Below are positions 10,912-24,453 of a stretch of 64,000 nt of DNA, piece by piece. The notes below the pieces were generated by a model. That model did not search any database. It saw nothing but the letters and a program-made list of their open reading frames with translations, and was not told the origin of the DNA. The position numbers and the translations under genes are program-made. The stretch is from Irpex lacteus (Eukaryota; Basidiomycota; Agaricomycetes; Polyporales; Irpicaceae), in NCBI GenBank assembly GCA_001986395.2, contig MQVO02000006.1:1178001-1242000 (forward strand), given 5' to 3'. Numbering within the stretch: the first letter of the stretch is position 1; the number at the start of each line of letters is the position of its first letter.

Positions 10912-13900
10912 ATGGCCACTACTCCAGAGCACTATTTGGCCGTATTAAAGGCCTCCTACGATTACGAACCTCAGCCAGATGCAACAGATGAAATAGCGAT
11001 CAAGGAGGATCAACTACTCTTTCTCCTCGAGAAGACCGACGATGAGTGCGTTGCCTCCAATCTGCCCATTCGGCATCTCGTTGCTGACACCTTTCGTGTA
11101 ACTTAGTTGGTGGAAAGTCAAGGTCAAGCTTGAGTCGCAAGATGAAGAGGGCCCGGCTGGCCTGGTGCCTTCAGCCTACGTGGAACCTGTGAGTGCTCCA
11201 CCGCGTCCGGCGCTGGTTCATGTACTGAAGCGGGTCCTTCCACTGTGCGCAGGCCCAACCGATATCCGTTGTGAAGGCTCTCTACGAGTACGAGGCCAAT
11301 GCTGATGGCGAACTATCACTCCAAGAAGATGAATTATTGCACGTTTATGCAAAGGACGACGATTGGCTCCTTGTCCACAGTCAGAAAGAGGGCGGGAAGA
11401 TAGGTTACATACCAGGTAACTATGTAGAGGAGGTGCGTCTTCAAACCGCTTCTTACCATTATGCATATCTCATGACTATGTCCCATCGCGTATCAAGACC
11501 TCCGATGAAGGTGAAGCCAGTGCAACACCGGCAGCAGCTCCCGCCGTCTCCGCGATCGACTTTTCAAAGCTAGTGATACCTGAAGACGTACGTGCTCTGC
11601 CACTTGAATCATCTGCTCCATATTTAATATCTATAACTCCATACTTCAATGCCATCAGCCCCCGAAGCCTGCCTACACCGACCCCACTGAACTTGTCAGC
11701 CGCAGCAAGGCCAAGGCTCACGGTGGTCCCGTCGAGACATGGTCTATCTCGGAAGTCGACAAGAAAGGAAAGAAGAAGAAGGGCACTCTGGGTGTCGGCA
11801 ATGGATCTATGTTCTTTGCTAGCGAGTCCGACAAGGTGCGTCGCTATCATACTGGTTATCACGTCGTACTAACATACCACCCACGATCATCCAGACTCCA
11901 GTGCAGAAGTGGCAGGCATCCGACATCCAATCTACCCGTGTAGAGAAGGGCAAACATGTTCACGTCGAAGTCACTGGTCCGAACGCTGCTGAGCTTCACT
12001 TCCACGCAGGCTCCAAGGAAGTCGCAGAAGTTATCATTGCGAAGCTTCAAGAGGCACGTACCGACGCCAAGGTAGCAGAGGAGGAAGAATCACCTGCACC
12101 TCTTTCTGTCACACCGCCGGAACGGCCTAGGAGCAGCGCAGCCAAGTCCGTGCACTTTGACAACTCAGAGCCTGAGATTATACCAGATCGCGAGGAAGAG
12201 GAAGCTGAAGCCGAGGGCACAGAAGAGGAGGTACACGAGGAGGAGGAAGATACCCTGGGAGCTGGCGAGCGTGCTGTTGTGCTGTATGATTTTGTAGCTG
12301 ATGGAGATGATGAGATGACGGTGCATGAGGGTGAGACGCTGCTCGTGCTTGAGCGAGATACGGACGAGTGGTGGAAGTGCAAGAACGCGAGGGGAGAAGA
12401 AGGTGTAGTACCCGCGAACTATCTCGAGGTGAGTGTTCATATTGGAGATGTCATTTCTCTGGATGCTTGCCGATCACAGCTCCATACAGCTTGTCCCTGG
12501 GTCCGGAAGTCCCCAGCCGTCCGTTGCTGTTGAGGATGGTCGGGCAGCTCGGGAAGCTGAGGAAGCCGCTGCACGCGTTGAGGCTGAACGTCGTGCGAAA
12601 GAAGAGTCCGAGCGCAAGGAGAAGGAACGTAGAAAGGCCGAAGCTGAACAGCGCGCGAAGGCTGCAGCGGCTCAAGCCGAGGCAGATAGGAAGAAACGAG
12701 AGCAGGAACGAGAAAGGCAAAAGGAGAAGGAGAAAGAGCGAGAATCTCAGGTTGCTGCCGCAGAGCGGAAGAAGCAGAAAGAGAAGCGCGACTCTACCGC
12801 GGAGAGCTCTTCTGCGCGGAACTCTAAGGCCAGTGGAGAGTCGTCGCGCGCTTCACAAGATAGACGTGGGTAATTCATCAGGACTCTCCTGATCCATTCA
12901 CTGATAAGATTCTACAGGCCGTCCTGCGCCAGAGGATACACGTGTATGGCATGACAAATCAGGGCAGTTCAGAGTCGAAGCAGCGTTCCTAGGGTACACC
13001 AATGGCAAACTCAGACTGCACAAAGCGAATGGGGTTATCATCGAAGTGCCCTCCGAGAAGATGTCTAGTGAAGACATGGCCTATATTGAGAAGCTCACCG
13101 CCAAGCAACGGAAAGCGGCATCGCCTCGTCGGACATCGGACGACGAAACCCTGGCCTCCCGTCGTGAGTCCCTCAAGGTCAAACCCCGTCCAACTAGTCA
13201 GGCTCCGAAGAAGGGTCCGACTATCGACTGGTTCGAGTTCTTCCTCAACGCTGGATGTGACATTGATGACTGCACTCGCTATGGGCAATCGTTCGAGCGG
13301 GACAAGATCGACGAGGCGTTGCTGCCTGATATTACTGAAGATACGATGCGACGGCTGGGGCTCCGGGAGGGTGACATCATTCGTGTCAAGAAACATATCG
13401 AACAAACCAAGGGCAAGTCTACGTCTGGCAGCGATGCTAAGGCGGAGCAGCTTCGTCGAGACGAAGAACTGGCCAGGCAGTTGCAGGCCGAGGAGAGCGG
13501 AGGAACTCCTAGAGGACAACCGCCCAGCCTATTCTCAGGTCCGAATGGGGAGCTGAAGAATAACGTCCGCCGTGGTCGCCCCCAGCCAAGTAAGAGTTTG
13601 CCACCGGCCACTGTTGACTTGAACTCTATCAGCAGTGCGTCCGACCAGATACAGAGGTCTGGTACCCCTCTTGTGATCAGCCCTGTGCGCACCGGGGGCA
13701 CGCCGACACCAGCACCTGCGAAGAGCGCATCCCCAGCTCCTGCCGCTATTGCTAATGGCTTTGACGATAACGACAACTGGGCTGACGCTTGGAAGAACAG
13801 GCCATCTTCCACCAAGCCTACTCCTTCGCCGGCTCCCGCTCGTGCAGCTTCTGTCCCTCCCGCTCCTCCTGCACCGCCCGTCCAAGTTGCTACACCTGCT

Positions 13901-15080
13901 GTCGCGACACCGCCTCCTGCGCCCACGCCTCCCGCTCCTCCCGCATCTGCTCCTCCAGCCCAAGCTAAGAATCTTGCTAACACGACTGAATCGGACGTGT
14001 TCGATCAGCTTTCCCGTCTCGCCGCAATACGTACTCAGAGCCCAGCAATCGTCAACCGACCAGTGGCCTCCCCACCATCGGTTGTGTCACCGCCTCCGTC
14101 AGGGTATCATTCAGGGCTTGGTGTAGGCTCATCGCCGGCGCCGATAGCCCAACATTTGCAAGCCCAGCAAACTGGCATCCTCCCTCCGCCTGCGATCAAC
14201 GGACCCCGCGGACCCCTCGCTCCTGTTCCAGCGAACCAAAGCTTGCTGCAGCCATTGGTGCCGACACCGACAGGTTACGGTGCCGGATTCGTCCCTACAC
14301 GCCAGGGAACATCGCCCTTCCAACCATCCCCGAGTCCTTCATTCCTCAACACTCAACCCACCGGATTTGTCGGTAACCAACAGCAACAGCTTGGTCCCCA
14401 GCCTACAGGTTTCCAGCCGCAGCAACCTTTGGGACCGCAACCGACAGGCTTCCAACCGTCACCTTCCGGATTCCAGCCTTCTCTGTCCGGGTTCCAAGCG
14501 CAGCCTACTGGCTTCCAGCCGTCTCTATCGGGACTTCAACCACAACCTACAGGCTTCCAGCCACAGTCTTCCGGCTTCCAACCGCAGCCCACAGGTTTCC
14601 AGCCTCAAGCGCCGCTCATGTCGCAGCCTACTGGCTTCGGTAATGGTGTAGGAGGACAGTTTAATGGGCTGCCAGGCAACGGCTCGTTCACACCTATTCA
14701 GAGCAGTAAGTTATTACACACTATTCTAGTGTCCACAGAACATAATTTACGAGTGTCGCTGTCAGATCCCACGGGCTTCAATCCTAGCTTTGGCCAGATC
14801 AACGCGTCATCGCCGCCACCTCTACCACAACAACAGTCGGCCGTCAACACTAACCCCGCCAATGTGTTTGCGCAGATGAAGAGTGGGACATTCGGAGCTG
14901 ATAACAACAATGCTCCGAAGAATGCCAGTGCGTAGTCGTCCTGGCTCGTGCCGTCTATCTTGTGCTGTTGGCTCATTTTTCCGTTCCACAGATCAATATG
15001 ATGCTCTGCGGCCTCAAGCTACGGGCTGGGTCGGTGGATACCAGAACACACAGGGCTTCGGAGGATACGGATACCAGTGA
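10912..15080 (+). CDS. SLA1: Sla1-type endocytic/actin adaptor (three SH3, SHD1, SAM-like, LxxQxTG repeats)
   Basis: Sla1 links cargo and clathrin to Las17/WASP and actin at cortical endocytic patches. The start at 10912 opens the first SH3 ([20 protein letters not shown]). The second SH3 ([18 protein letters not shown] ... [10 protein letters not shown]) and a third ([17 protein letters not shown] ... GVVPANYLE) follow, with an acidic linker before the third. A charged Lys/Glu/Ala helical stretch lies at about 12540-12870. The SHD1 segment ([20 protein letters not shown]) and a SAM-like SHD2 ([21 protein letters not shown]) come next. The Pro/Gln C-terminus contains LQAQQTG, LNTQPTG, LGPQPTG twice, LQPQPTG and LMSQPTG, matching the LxxQxTG site of Ark/Prk kinases. 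At least seven introns are present. The last exon ends [15 protein letters not shown]. Confidence 0.93.
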
Positions 15081-15503
15081 ACCAGTGGTAGGATATCTAT
15101 GTAAATTACTCAGTTCTGTCTCTCCTTTTTCTTTCATCTTTCTTGGTTCAACTCTATATCTCTCATTTACCCGATTTATTTCCATCGCCATCGCCAATCC
15201 AGCTACGTAGAGTGGTCAATTGTGACGCGAGCCATGTACTTCGTATTTAACGACTACAGTACTTACCACAGGATATAATCCTGCAATCTTCACGCTCGTT
15301 ATCGGAAACCACGTATGGAAAGACGACTGTTCACCGTTCTGTTTCAGACTAAAGCTGAAAGCATTACCCTCTTCCCTCCGTGCAGGCCAACAGTAAGACA
15401 AAAAATTCCCTATATGCCTTCGACAACAATCATATACCGTCCGTAACGCCATTATATACAAAGGTAAGATGAATAAATACGAAAATTACTCAATAAACCA
15501 GGA
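15081..15503. other. Convergent 3' intergenic region SLA1/SEC7
   Basis: This 423 bp spacer lies between the stop codons of two convergent genes. It is AT- and pyrimidine-rich, as expected for 3' UTRs. I see no gene in it. Confidence 0.6.
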
Positions 15504-18500
15504 TCAGGGCCGTTCCATAATACCTTGAATGTATCCTACTCTAGTGAAGTATTCCTGAAGGCTTTGCCGTATTTCAGGAGCCATATCCCGTCCCAGCAAT
15601 TCCGTTGCTAGTGGGTATACAACAGGCATGTACCGCGAGAACTACAGTGATAGTGAGCAAAGTGACGGAAATAAATGAAGGATAAGAGACGTACTGCCTT
15701 GTCGTCGAACTTGACGAAGCCCTGCATCGTTTCGGCGACAACGGGTGTCCAAGCAGCAATGTTTTTAGCTTGACTATCTGCTCGTAGCTTCGTGAAGTCT
15801 TGAATGATTACGCGACCCAATCTGTACAATATTGAACAGATCGGTCAACATCAAAACACAGGTCGAGAAACCAATATCTTACGGAAGTAGTCGGTCAGCA
15901 ACCTGCGGTCGTGCTGCCTGATGATCGGCGCGGGGATCATAATACATGCGTAGCAGGATGTGAACAAGCGTCGCAGCACTACTAGACTCCTGTTTAAGCA
16001 AATTCGGCAGGTGCTTCATGAAGCCTAGAATCCTTGTTAGGTTTGCTTCTCCGGGGGTCACATAGCACTCACCAACTTTCCAAAGACCTGTCCTGAGATC
16101 TTTGTCCTCGTTGAACATTCGAGCGAATTGATAACTATGGTCAAGTACTCCCATCAAGCGTAGCAACTGTTCAGGTGGTATCGTCTCGTAGACCTCGTCT
16201 TTCCGCAGCAACTCGTTCGTGGTCTCAATGAGCAGCAGCTGGAGCACACACTTCACGATTATCTGCTTGAAAATCCTTCGACGCTCGTTGATCGATATGG
16301 TGGAGCCTGCTTTCCGCTGCTCGCTGTTGGGAGATAGAGGTGCAGGTACGATAGCTTTCCCATTCGCCTCTGTTACATTGGTGAGTATTTTGAAGAATAC
16401 CAAATGATATGAGCTTACCTGGTATTTCCTGCAAGTCTGAATTACTGCCATCAATTTCCACTCTTAAGCTTTCATCGAAAAGCTGGTGAGGGGTCGTCGT
16501 CTTGAATAGCTTGACAAACGTCGTTGCGATTCGTTCCCAGCGTGCTGCGCTAAGCTTCTTGACGTTGTTCTCCAACAGCTGCTGGAGACAAGATGTTCCG
16601 ATACGTGCTAGAGTGTCATTCTCTGCATGGCTGTGAGTATCGCTCTATTAACAAACGCAAAAAATGTCATACCTTGGCATATACAGACACAAAGTAGATC
16701 CAAGAGGCCGTCCAAGAACCGTTCCAGTGTTTCGAAGTAGAACGTATACAGGTCGATGAGATTGCGCAAGGCCTGAATCATGGTAGAGGAGAGCCAGACA
16801 CTCATGTCCTCTTGCGTGCTGAAGCGCGACAAATCCTGACTGGATTTCAGAACGGCGAAGATGGGGAACAATAGCTCCTGGCAGACTGTATCCCAAAACT
16901 CCACAGTGAACGTATTGCCATACGTCTTGAGTGTCGAGAAGAGTGAGTCGAGTGCCCTGAGTAGGGTAAGTAATTTCGTCAGATCACTGACATCAAAATC
17001 TGCTCGAAGGACTCACAGTCTCCGGACCTCTAAATCTTCTCCGTTCATGATCACGTGGTAAAAACCGAACAAGACAGGGAACCAGTACTTGATCATTGGG
17101 TCATCGTTCGCCGGAGCTTGTTCGGTACTTGATCCTGGAAGATTGCACTCTGGTAGCTCTATCATGACGGGGATTACCCCTCGCAACATAGCGATGGCGA
17201 GCAAACTGATCTTCTGGTACTTTGTCACTTCGCAGAAGTCGGTGATACACACCGTCAAGTCAGCAAATGCACCATGGCGAACGATGGACGCAAAGTGCTC
17301 CTTGTTAAGTCTCGTGACAATTTCAAACGCAGAGTTAACAATTCGTTCTACGAAGACGAGTTAATACATATGCATCGCATTTCGATGAACAGTTCTCACC
17401 GGTTGGCACCTTTGCTGCCGCTGTAAACACACCAAACATCGTTCTCCAGCCGGAGCGCATATTTGCGACTCGGGCTTGTATCATTTGTTGTAGACATTGG
17501 AGAACCTGTTTGCGTAAGGATTTTAATAGCTGATCTGCGCAGTCCTTGCAGCTTCACACATACCATGTCACGGACGTCAGGATTCGAGTTGTGGACCATA
17601 GTATACTCGAAAGGACGCAAGAAATCCTTTTGGAACTTGAAATGCGGCAACTCTTCTTTCTCCAAGAAACGCATAGCAAGCTGTCGAAGAGCGTCGAGAG
17701 CAAAGAACCCTACGTTCGGATTGTCGTGGCAACAGACCTAGGGCATCTATGAGCTATGTCTCACTCCAAACAAGCGTCTCACGTACTTGATTGAAATGCT
17801 CTCCCAAAATATCCCACAGATTTGACCACTCGAGACGAATACGATTCATGTTGTAGTAAGAAATCTCCACCAGTTTCTGAAGACTGAATAACCGCGGATG
17901 TTGAGACATGCCAGACGACTGGATTTCTTCCCATGAAACGTCACACAGCGCTCGGACGAAGTCGACAATAGCAGTCTAAAAGAATAGGAAGTTAGTCACG
18001 ACGATGAATAAAGAACAGCTGCTCTTACTCCAGATAGATAGTGACTGAGAGAGAATACCATGTCGGCTGCAACCGTGATATGTGTAGACCGACTCTCGTT
18101 CGCCAACTCCTCCGTTGGAACCTTACGTGCACGGCTACAGTACCATATCAGTTTCCTGCACGCACAATCATCTATTTCACGACCTACCCTTTCTTCACCT
18201 CCGGAACATCCACGCCACTGCTGATGAGCTGCATATGCTCCAACTGACTGACGCAGGTTAAGACCTCTCGCCACGAGCCCTTGAGATTATTGCCTTCGGA
18301 CACAGCGACGTCGAGCAGAGCCTTGATTGCCTCCATATTCTTGCTCTTCATCTCGCCGAGATTGTTCAAGAAAGTGAATTTGCCTAGCGTAGTGACGAAC
18401 GCATTACGTTCCAACTCCAAATCGAAGTAACAGACGATGCGAATGGCGCTCTTGAAACCATCCAAACAAAGTTCGACGATTTCCATGTCGTCCGTGGCCT

Positions 18501-21500
18501 GCAGTGGTCCTGAAAGGCCAGCCAAGAACGGTATCCACGCCACCTCAAACATAGGCCGTACGTGCACGAAGTGAGAGGCGCTGAAGAACTGTTCTCCGGT
18601 CTTCGCGCCTTTTCGTTGGGTTCGCATAAGTGTGCGGAACAGTGCCTATACTACATTAGGTTCAATCCTGTGAATATCTACTTCTTTTTAACGTACCTCA
18701 GTCTTGTTGGCCATATTGTTGGTTTGTGTGATGTACGCCTCCTTCTGCAGGTCTCTGCCGACATTCGCCAGAGCGGCTGCAATACCGGGACCAGGTACGA
18801 GAGGGATCGGTGCCGCCTCGACTTCGTCCTTCATGCGGATCTCGTTTGAAACAATCTCGTCATAGATGGACGAAAGCATGGCTTCTGGCAAATCTTGGCC
18901 ATCGTTAATACCTCTGTTGTTCTTCAGGAAATCAGTCTTGGTCATCCGATTCTTAACCTGGGGACTATGTGCGTCGGTGTTCAACATAATGGTCGAGAAG
19001 GCCAAGACATAGGCCGTCTCTGCACCGCAATGAGATTACACCCTGAAATAAATTAGCAATTTGAGACTTACCAGCGTTCGCAAATGCCTGAGGGTTCCCC
19101 GCAACGTATCGTTCGGCAAATTTAAGCATGTAGCGATCGATCTTCTGAGCTTCACCCGGAAGACGGAAGGCTTGTAGGAAGCCACGAAGAGCGTCTACAA
19201 ACGGTAGATCCTTGAAGTCCATCAAGTCCACGAACGCATGCATGGTCGCAATGTGCTTCTCGTCACTATTCGAACATGGACTCAGTGTATCATCGAAGGT
19301 AAGGACATATGAACCTACCCTTCACCGAGGTATTCACCTATCATCGCTTTACTCAGACCATCAGTTTCAAGCAAGAAGCGAGCGATGTCTTGTGGCGATG
19401 TACTAGGAATAAACCCAGTCTCGATGAAGAAGGCAATACCCTGAGAGCTACCATTAGCAATACTTCTGAATTTCCGAAAAAGTTAGAACGTACACGTTTC
19501 GGACTGAAGTTGAACTTCTTGATGCCCTCCAATAACGTAGTCTTCTTCTGCTTGGCACTCTCAAATTTCGTCGGATCGTCAGCCATCTGATCAGGTGTAG
19601 GCATCCTGGTCGACTGCGTTGTAGATGACTCAGAGATCCTCTCAAGCGAAGGATCCGGTGTAACAGAGTGCGGCCTGATATCTTCAGCAGTAGACTTCAG
19701 CTGCTGCTCACTGCCAACATCGAGACTACCAGTATTGATACTCCCAGAGTTGGTGGTACCCCACGCGACTAACGACCGCAAGACTGCTACAAGGCACTCG
19801 AGACTTTGCCTTCGTAATTGGGCCTCCGTATGTCCTAAGCCGGACGTGTCTAGCGATCCTGGCACCGACAAAGCATTCGTACTCAAGGACGGCGCAACAG
19901 CGTTCTGATGTCCCCTATGATTGGGAGGAACCCCTGGACTCGTCGGATCGGTGCCTTTTGGAGGCGCATGAGTAATCGGCGCAGTTCCAAGCTTCGACGC
20001 GATGTTGATGAGACTGGGCAAGATTCAGCGTCGTGAGTATATCGGAATGCTAGGAAACGGCGCACTGTTCGTAGATGTTATCGACAGCGTCGCTATCACA
20101 GTCGTAGTTGAGGTAGATTTCGACTAGGGCCTGTGGGTCCTGACACAGCCGGTGCAGCATGCTCAGAATCACAGCTTTCTGTTTGAGTGTCGATGTCTTC
20201 ATCTCCAGTATAGGAATGAAGATCTCGTGCAGAAGAACCTCGATCTCTTTCTGCATTCTATGTCAGCGCGTCTGCGATATTGATACAAACTCTTCTCGCG
20301 TACCTTCAACTTCGTCCGCATGCCAGATAGCACTCGCCAGAATATTTCGACGCTAATCTCAAACACTTGAGGGACGGGGCTGACAGCGTTACGACTCAAG
20401 CACAAGCAAAGATACTGCGTGATTGCCTGTGCAAACGTCGTAGCATCGTTCGAAGAAGCGGAGTAGATGATGGCTGAAGGAGAGACGAGAAGAGGCATGT
20501 GGTTATTGAGTATGATTAGCACAAGGTGCAAAGACAGTAGTTTCGACCGCATAGCGTGCGACTTGAGATCTCGCTCGCTATATAGATATTTTGAGCTCGA
20601 ATGCCGGATACACCATCTAAGACCACTGACCTGTCTTGGTTCAGTGGCTTCATTGTCAGCTTGCAAAGAGCCCGGAACACGAGGAAGGCATCCTTAATGA
20701 AGAGATCGTTAGTGGACATTGAGAAGTGTGCCCCTTCGTCCTCAGTAATCGCATCGCTCTTCGCACTGAGCGATATTCTTGACGGTCTAGAATTAAATGA
20801 GCGAGACATTAGGTTAATCAGAAGTAACATACCGCGGTCGGGTTGATGGAGTAGAAGCCCGTGGACCCTCAGACGACTCCTCTTGGCGATGTTCCGCAGG
20901 TAGGTCTACAGAGGCAACACTCGGCGTGTCCACAGGCAGGCTGAACTTAGCATCGCCGTTTTCAACCGCAGTCGTACCAGTCTCGATAGAATCCGCAACA
21001 GACTGGTTATCAACAGCAGCGGGGCTGAGAGGTAGGGGAACTGTAGCGGGAGAGTCCTCAGAGGCTAAAAAGGGCCGGTTGCTATCCTTGACCGAAGACA
21101 GAGTGGCCGAAGAGTCTCTTCGAGAGAGGGAAGTGCTGTCCAATTTACACCTTGCAAATACGTGGTTCACCATTTGCGTAAGGCCACCTTGTGCGACGGT
21201 TTGGTTGATGGGGTCCACACTAAGCAGAAAGACGTTGTAAACCGTACGGACAGCCTTCAGCAGAGACGACTGATGCACAAGAATCGTCGACGAAAGCGCC
21301 AACGCTAACAAAGCCTTTACAATTTGCAGAGACACTGTTTCGGGGGTAGACTCTGTATGACACGAGGTGATCGTGTTCACGACCAGATCCACGAGCGGTA
21401 TATCACGAGCATCGGTAGGTGGAGTGGACGATACAGATGCGCGTGCGCCGGGGCCAGGAGAGGGTGGTGGGGAAGGAAGAGTCTGCGAAGACCCAGAAGA

Positions 21501-22301
21501 TGCTGGTTCCGCAAAGAACGAGTACGATATGAGCTTCGAGATGCAGTCCAAACTGGCAATCATGAGTTTCTCGTTTCGGGTTTCGCAGGCAAGTCTCAAT
21601 GGCTCGAAGATCTCACGAGGGCGGTCACCACCTTCTCCAGACTTGACGAGTTCCAGTGCGCGCTGCACGCTGTCTTTGAGTGGTTGAGACCGCCTTGCAT
21701 CCTTCGACGCAGCAATCGTCTCCAGAGCGGACGTGATGAGAACAGCTGACACTGTACGTCCTCTGGAGATGGTCAAAGACCGTCTATGCCCCGTTGCCGG
21801 TGACTCTGGACGAGATGTTGAGGGAGTAGATGGGCGTGCGAGGCCATTCAGATGTCTATCTTCCGACGGCCGTGGTCGACCATTGGGCGAAACCACACTT
21901 GGAGTAAGGCTATCATGACGGGGAGGAGGTGATCGAACCTCTGGAGGCGTCTTGGCAGGAGGAGTAGGAGGTGAAGTAGTCTCTGTTGTCTCTTGTACAG
22001 AACTATCGCCCGCTGGCTGTTCCACCGCCGTCGATTCTACAGAGGGTGCGTCCGTGCCTGGAGGTGCCGGCTCCGTTGTGGTAGAAGGGGCTTCGTCCGG
22101 CGAAGAGTGCTCTGCGCTAGGTTTTTTTACCAACTCCTGACCATCCTCTATATGCTCGGCCTCTCCATTAGCTGCATGCCCATTAGTTTCTTCAGGTGGG
22201 TCCTGTGAGACTACGGCTGCGTCAAGTGTCGGATTAGTTTGTTCGATGGGCGGTGTTTGTTCAGAAACAGACGAGTCTTGGTCCTGGTCTACAGAGGTCA
22301 T
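15504..22301 (-). CDS. SEC7: Sec7/BIG-type ARF guanine-nucleotide exchange factor
   Basis: A large ARF-GEF of the trans-Golgi network that activates Arf1 for vesicle budding. It starts at [15 protein letters not shown] (22301), followed by a long Ser/Pro/Thr-rich disordered region. The DCB-type helical block ([20 protein letters not shown]) comes next, and HUS-like sequence lies around 20050-20800. The catalytic Sec7 domain covers about 18680-19560. It shows ETGFIPS (region), [18 protein letters not shown], the glutamic-finger motif [12 protein letters not shown], and the [17 protein letters not shown] loop. Downstream exons carry the HDS repeats (for example [19 protein letters not shown]). 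The last exon ends [15 protein letters not shown] with TGA at 15504-15506. More than 20 short introns are scattered through it. The start is 246 bp from DYS1, which is divergent. Confidence 0.92.
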
Positions 22302-22547
22302 AGCAAATAATACGAGGACTCAAGCCCAGCGAGAGAAGGTCGAACGGCCTTGGTCGACGTTCGCGGTTTACGGTACACCCTGGCAGTGAGACGCGCCGAG
22401 AGCTATTGAGATCAGAGCTCGTCACGTGCGCCTATTTGGGTGCTATAATTAGCGCCCATAAATTTAGGACTCAAATCGATTTCGGCTGCTTACTTCTAAC
22501 TGTTACTTACTCCCTTCTCTTCCACACCCTTGTCCGGCATTTCAGTC

Positions 22548-23906
22548 ATGGCATCCTCTTCTGCACACGTTCCTTTGGGTGCTGCTGCTGCGGTCTTGAA
22601 ACCGTCTGAGCCGATGCCGGAATTTGCGGTCACAGTCGAAGGGCCGAATTTTGATGCGCCGGTCACCTTGGATAGCCTTCTGGCCAGCTACCAGCGCATC
22701 GGCTTTCAGGCGAACAGCTTGGGCAAGGCTATTGATATTGTCAACAAGATGGTAGGCTACACGCATTTTAATTGTTTTCGTGCGCTGATTACTTTGCCTC
22801 CAGCGAAAGTGGAGGCTCTCCGACGAGCCTATCGCGGAAGACGAATCAGATGAGTATAGAGATCCTGAAGTGCGTGCACAAACGAAATGCAGGATCTTCT
22901 TGGGCTACACTTCGAATCTTATCTCTTCCGGACTCCGAGAGGTCATCCTTCATCTTGTGAAGCACAAGCATGTCTCAGCAATCGTCACTACGGCCGGCGG
23001 TATCGAGGAAGACTTCATCAAATGTCTCGGAAAGACGTATCTCGCCGACTTCAATCTCGACGGAGCAAGCTTGCGACAACGAGGTATGAACCGGATCGGT
23101 AACCTCATTGTTCCCAACGACAACTACTGCAAGTTCGAGGACTGGCTGACTCCGATTCTCGACACTATGCTCGCTGAACAAAAGGAGACAGGCGAGGTCT
23201 GGTCTCCGAGTAGCTTCATTCGGAGACTTGGCAAAGAGATAAATAACGAAGAATCTGTATATTACTGGGCTTACAAAGTGAATACAATCCTCTGTCATCG
23301 CGATAAGATGTTGAACTCTGTCCTATAGAACGACATACCTGTGTTCTGTCCGGCACTTACTGACGGCTCACTTGGGGACATGATATATTTCCACTCGTTC
23401 CGCAATCCTGGTCTGATTGTCGATATCGTGCAAGATATCCGTGCACTGAATGAGTTCTCCCGTCAATCGCGAAAAGCTGGCATGATCATCCTCGGTGGCG
23501 GTGTATGCAAACACCAGATTGCCAACGCCATGTTGATCGTAAGCAGTTCATGGATTTTGTCTTTGCTCATCTAATCTGGACTACTTCTGCAGCGCAATGG
23601 CGCAGATTTCTCGGTGTATATTGTGGGTATATATCTAATACCCCTTGCTAATTTCTCTAACCACTATCCGTACGTAGAATACTGGCCAAGAATTCGATGG
23701 GTCGGACTCGGGTGCTCGCCCTGATGAAGCTGTATCTTGGGGTAAAATCCGCGCTGGCACAGAATCCGTAAAGGTTGGTTCTTGGCACTTAAGAAATCCG
23801 AGCCACCACTAATACTACAGCATCATAGATATACGCGGATGCCACTCTTGTCTTCCCACTGCTGGTAGCAGCTACCTTTGCCCAGGATGCACAAGCTGCG
23901 CTGTAA
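22548..23906 (+). CDS. DYS1: Deoxyhypusine synthase
   Basis: This enzyme uses NAD and spermidine to convert one Lys of eIF5A to deoxyhypusine, the first step of hypusine synthesis in the cytosol. ATG 22548 ([11 protein letters not shown]) is chosen; the upstream in-frame TTG is not a start. Exon 1 ends at KM. Exon 2 reads [14 protein letters not shown], and [15 protein letters not shown] and [14 protein letters not shown] are the conserved NAD-site blocks. Further exons give [25 protein letters not shown] joined to [18 protein letters not shown], and [11 protein letters not shown]. The active-site lysine block [10 protein letters not shown] falls near 23735. The gene ends [16 protein letters not shown]. 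Each joint has GT...AG. The length is normal for the family. Confidence 0.94.
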
Positions 23907-24099
23907 TATAAATGACTCTTGTACTATGATGATAGACAAGAAATTGTAGCATAGAAACCACCCCTCTACCGTATACACAATGTATCGAATACACCAGCAT
24001 AAACTTGTCAAAATGAATTCACTTCTACATTCACGTACTATGCGCATGGAACACTATGGTGTGCGTTTTGCCAGTGTAATGAACGAGAAGGACAAAAAT

Positions 24100-24189
24100 G
24101 ACCACCGCAGGGGTCGAACCTGCAATCTCCTGATTAATCTTGAGGTGCTCAAGTCGTAGTCAGACGCGATGCCATTTCGCCAGGCGGCC
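24100..24189 (-). tRNA. tRNA-Arg(ACG) with a 19-nt intron
   Basis: On the minus strand the sequence folds as a cloverleaf. The acceptor pairs GGCCGCC with GGTGGTC (two G-U pairs). The D-arm is GCGAAATGGC, and the anticodon stem pairs TCTGA with TCAGG. The loop reads CT-ACG-A before the intron. The T-arm is GCAGG-TTCGACC-CCTGC. The 19-nt intron follows position 37, the canonical site, and can form its own hairpin CTTGAG/CTCAAG. The anticodon ACG (read as ICG) decodes CGU/CGC/CGA Arg codons. A tRNA gene finder would settle the exact intron ends. Confidence 0.85.
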
Positions 24190-24453
24190 ATGTGTGTTCT
24201 TTCAACTGCGCAATCCACAATCAGTACGCTTACCCTGTCACCCGATCACTGATTGGAAATCACGATGCGCGTCATAGGGCCGGTTAGTGCCGCCTCGCAG
24301 TCAATGACCCACCCCCGATTCCCGAGAAGTCTCATTGAAATACACAGGGCTTGTGTTTCTTGCTCTCGCCCTAGCTGGCTCCCGCCTAGCCGACTATCTC
24401 TTATATAGCCAACCTAACAACAAAGCCATCATCACCGTTTGTTCCCTACCACC

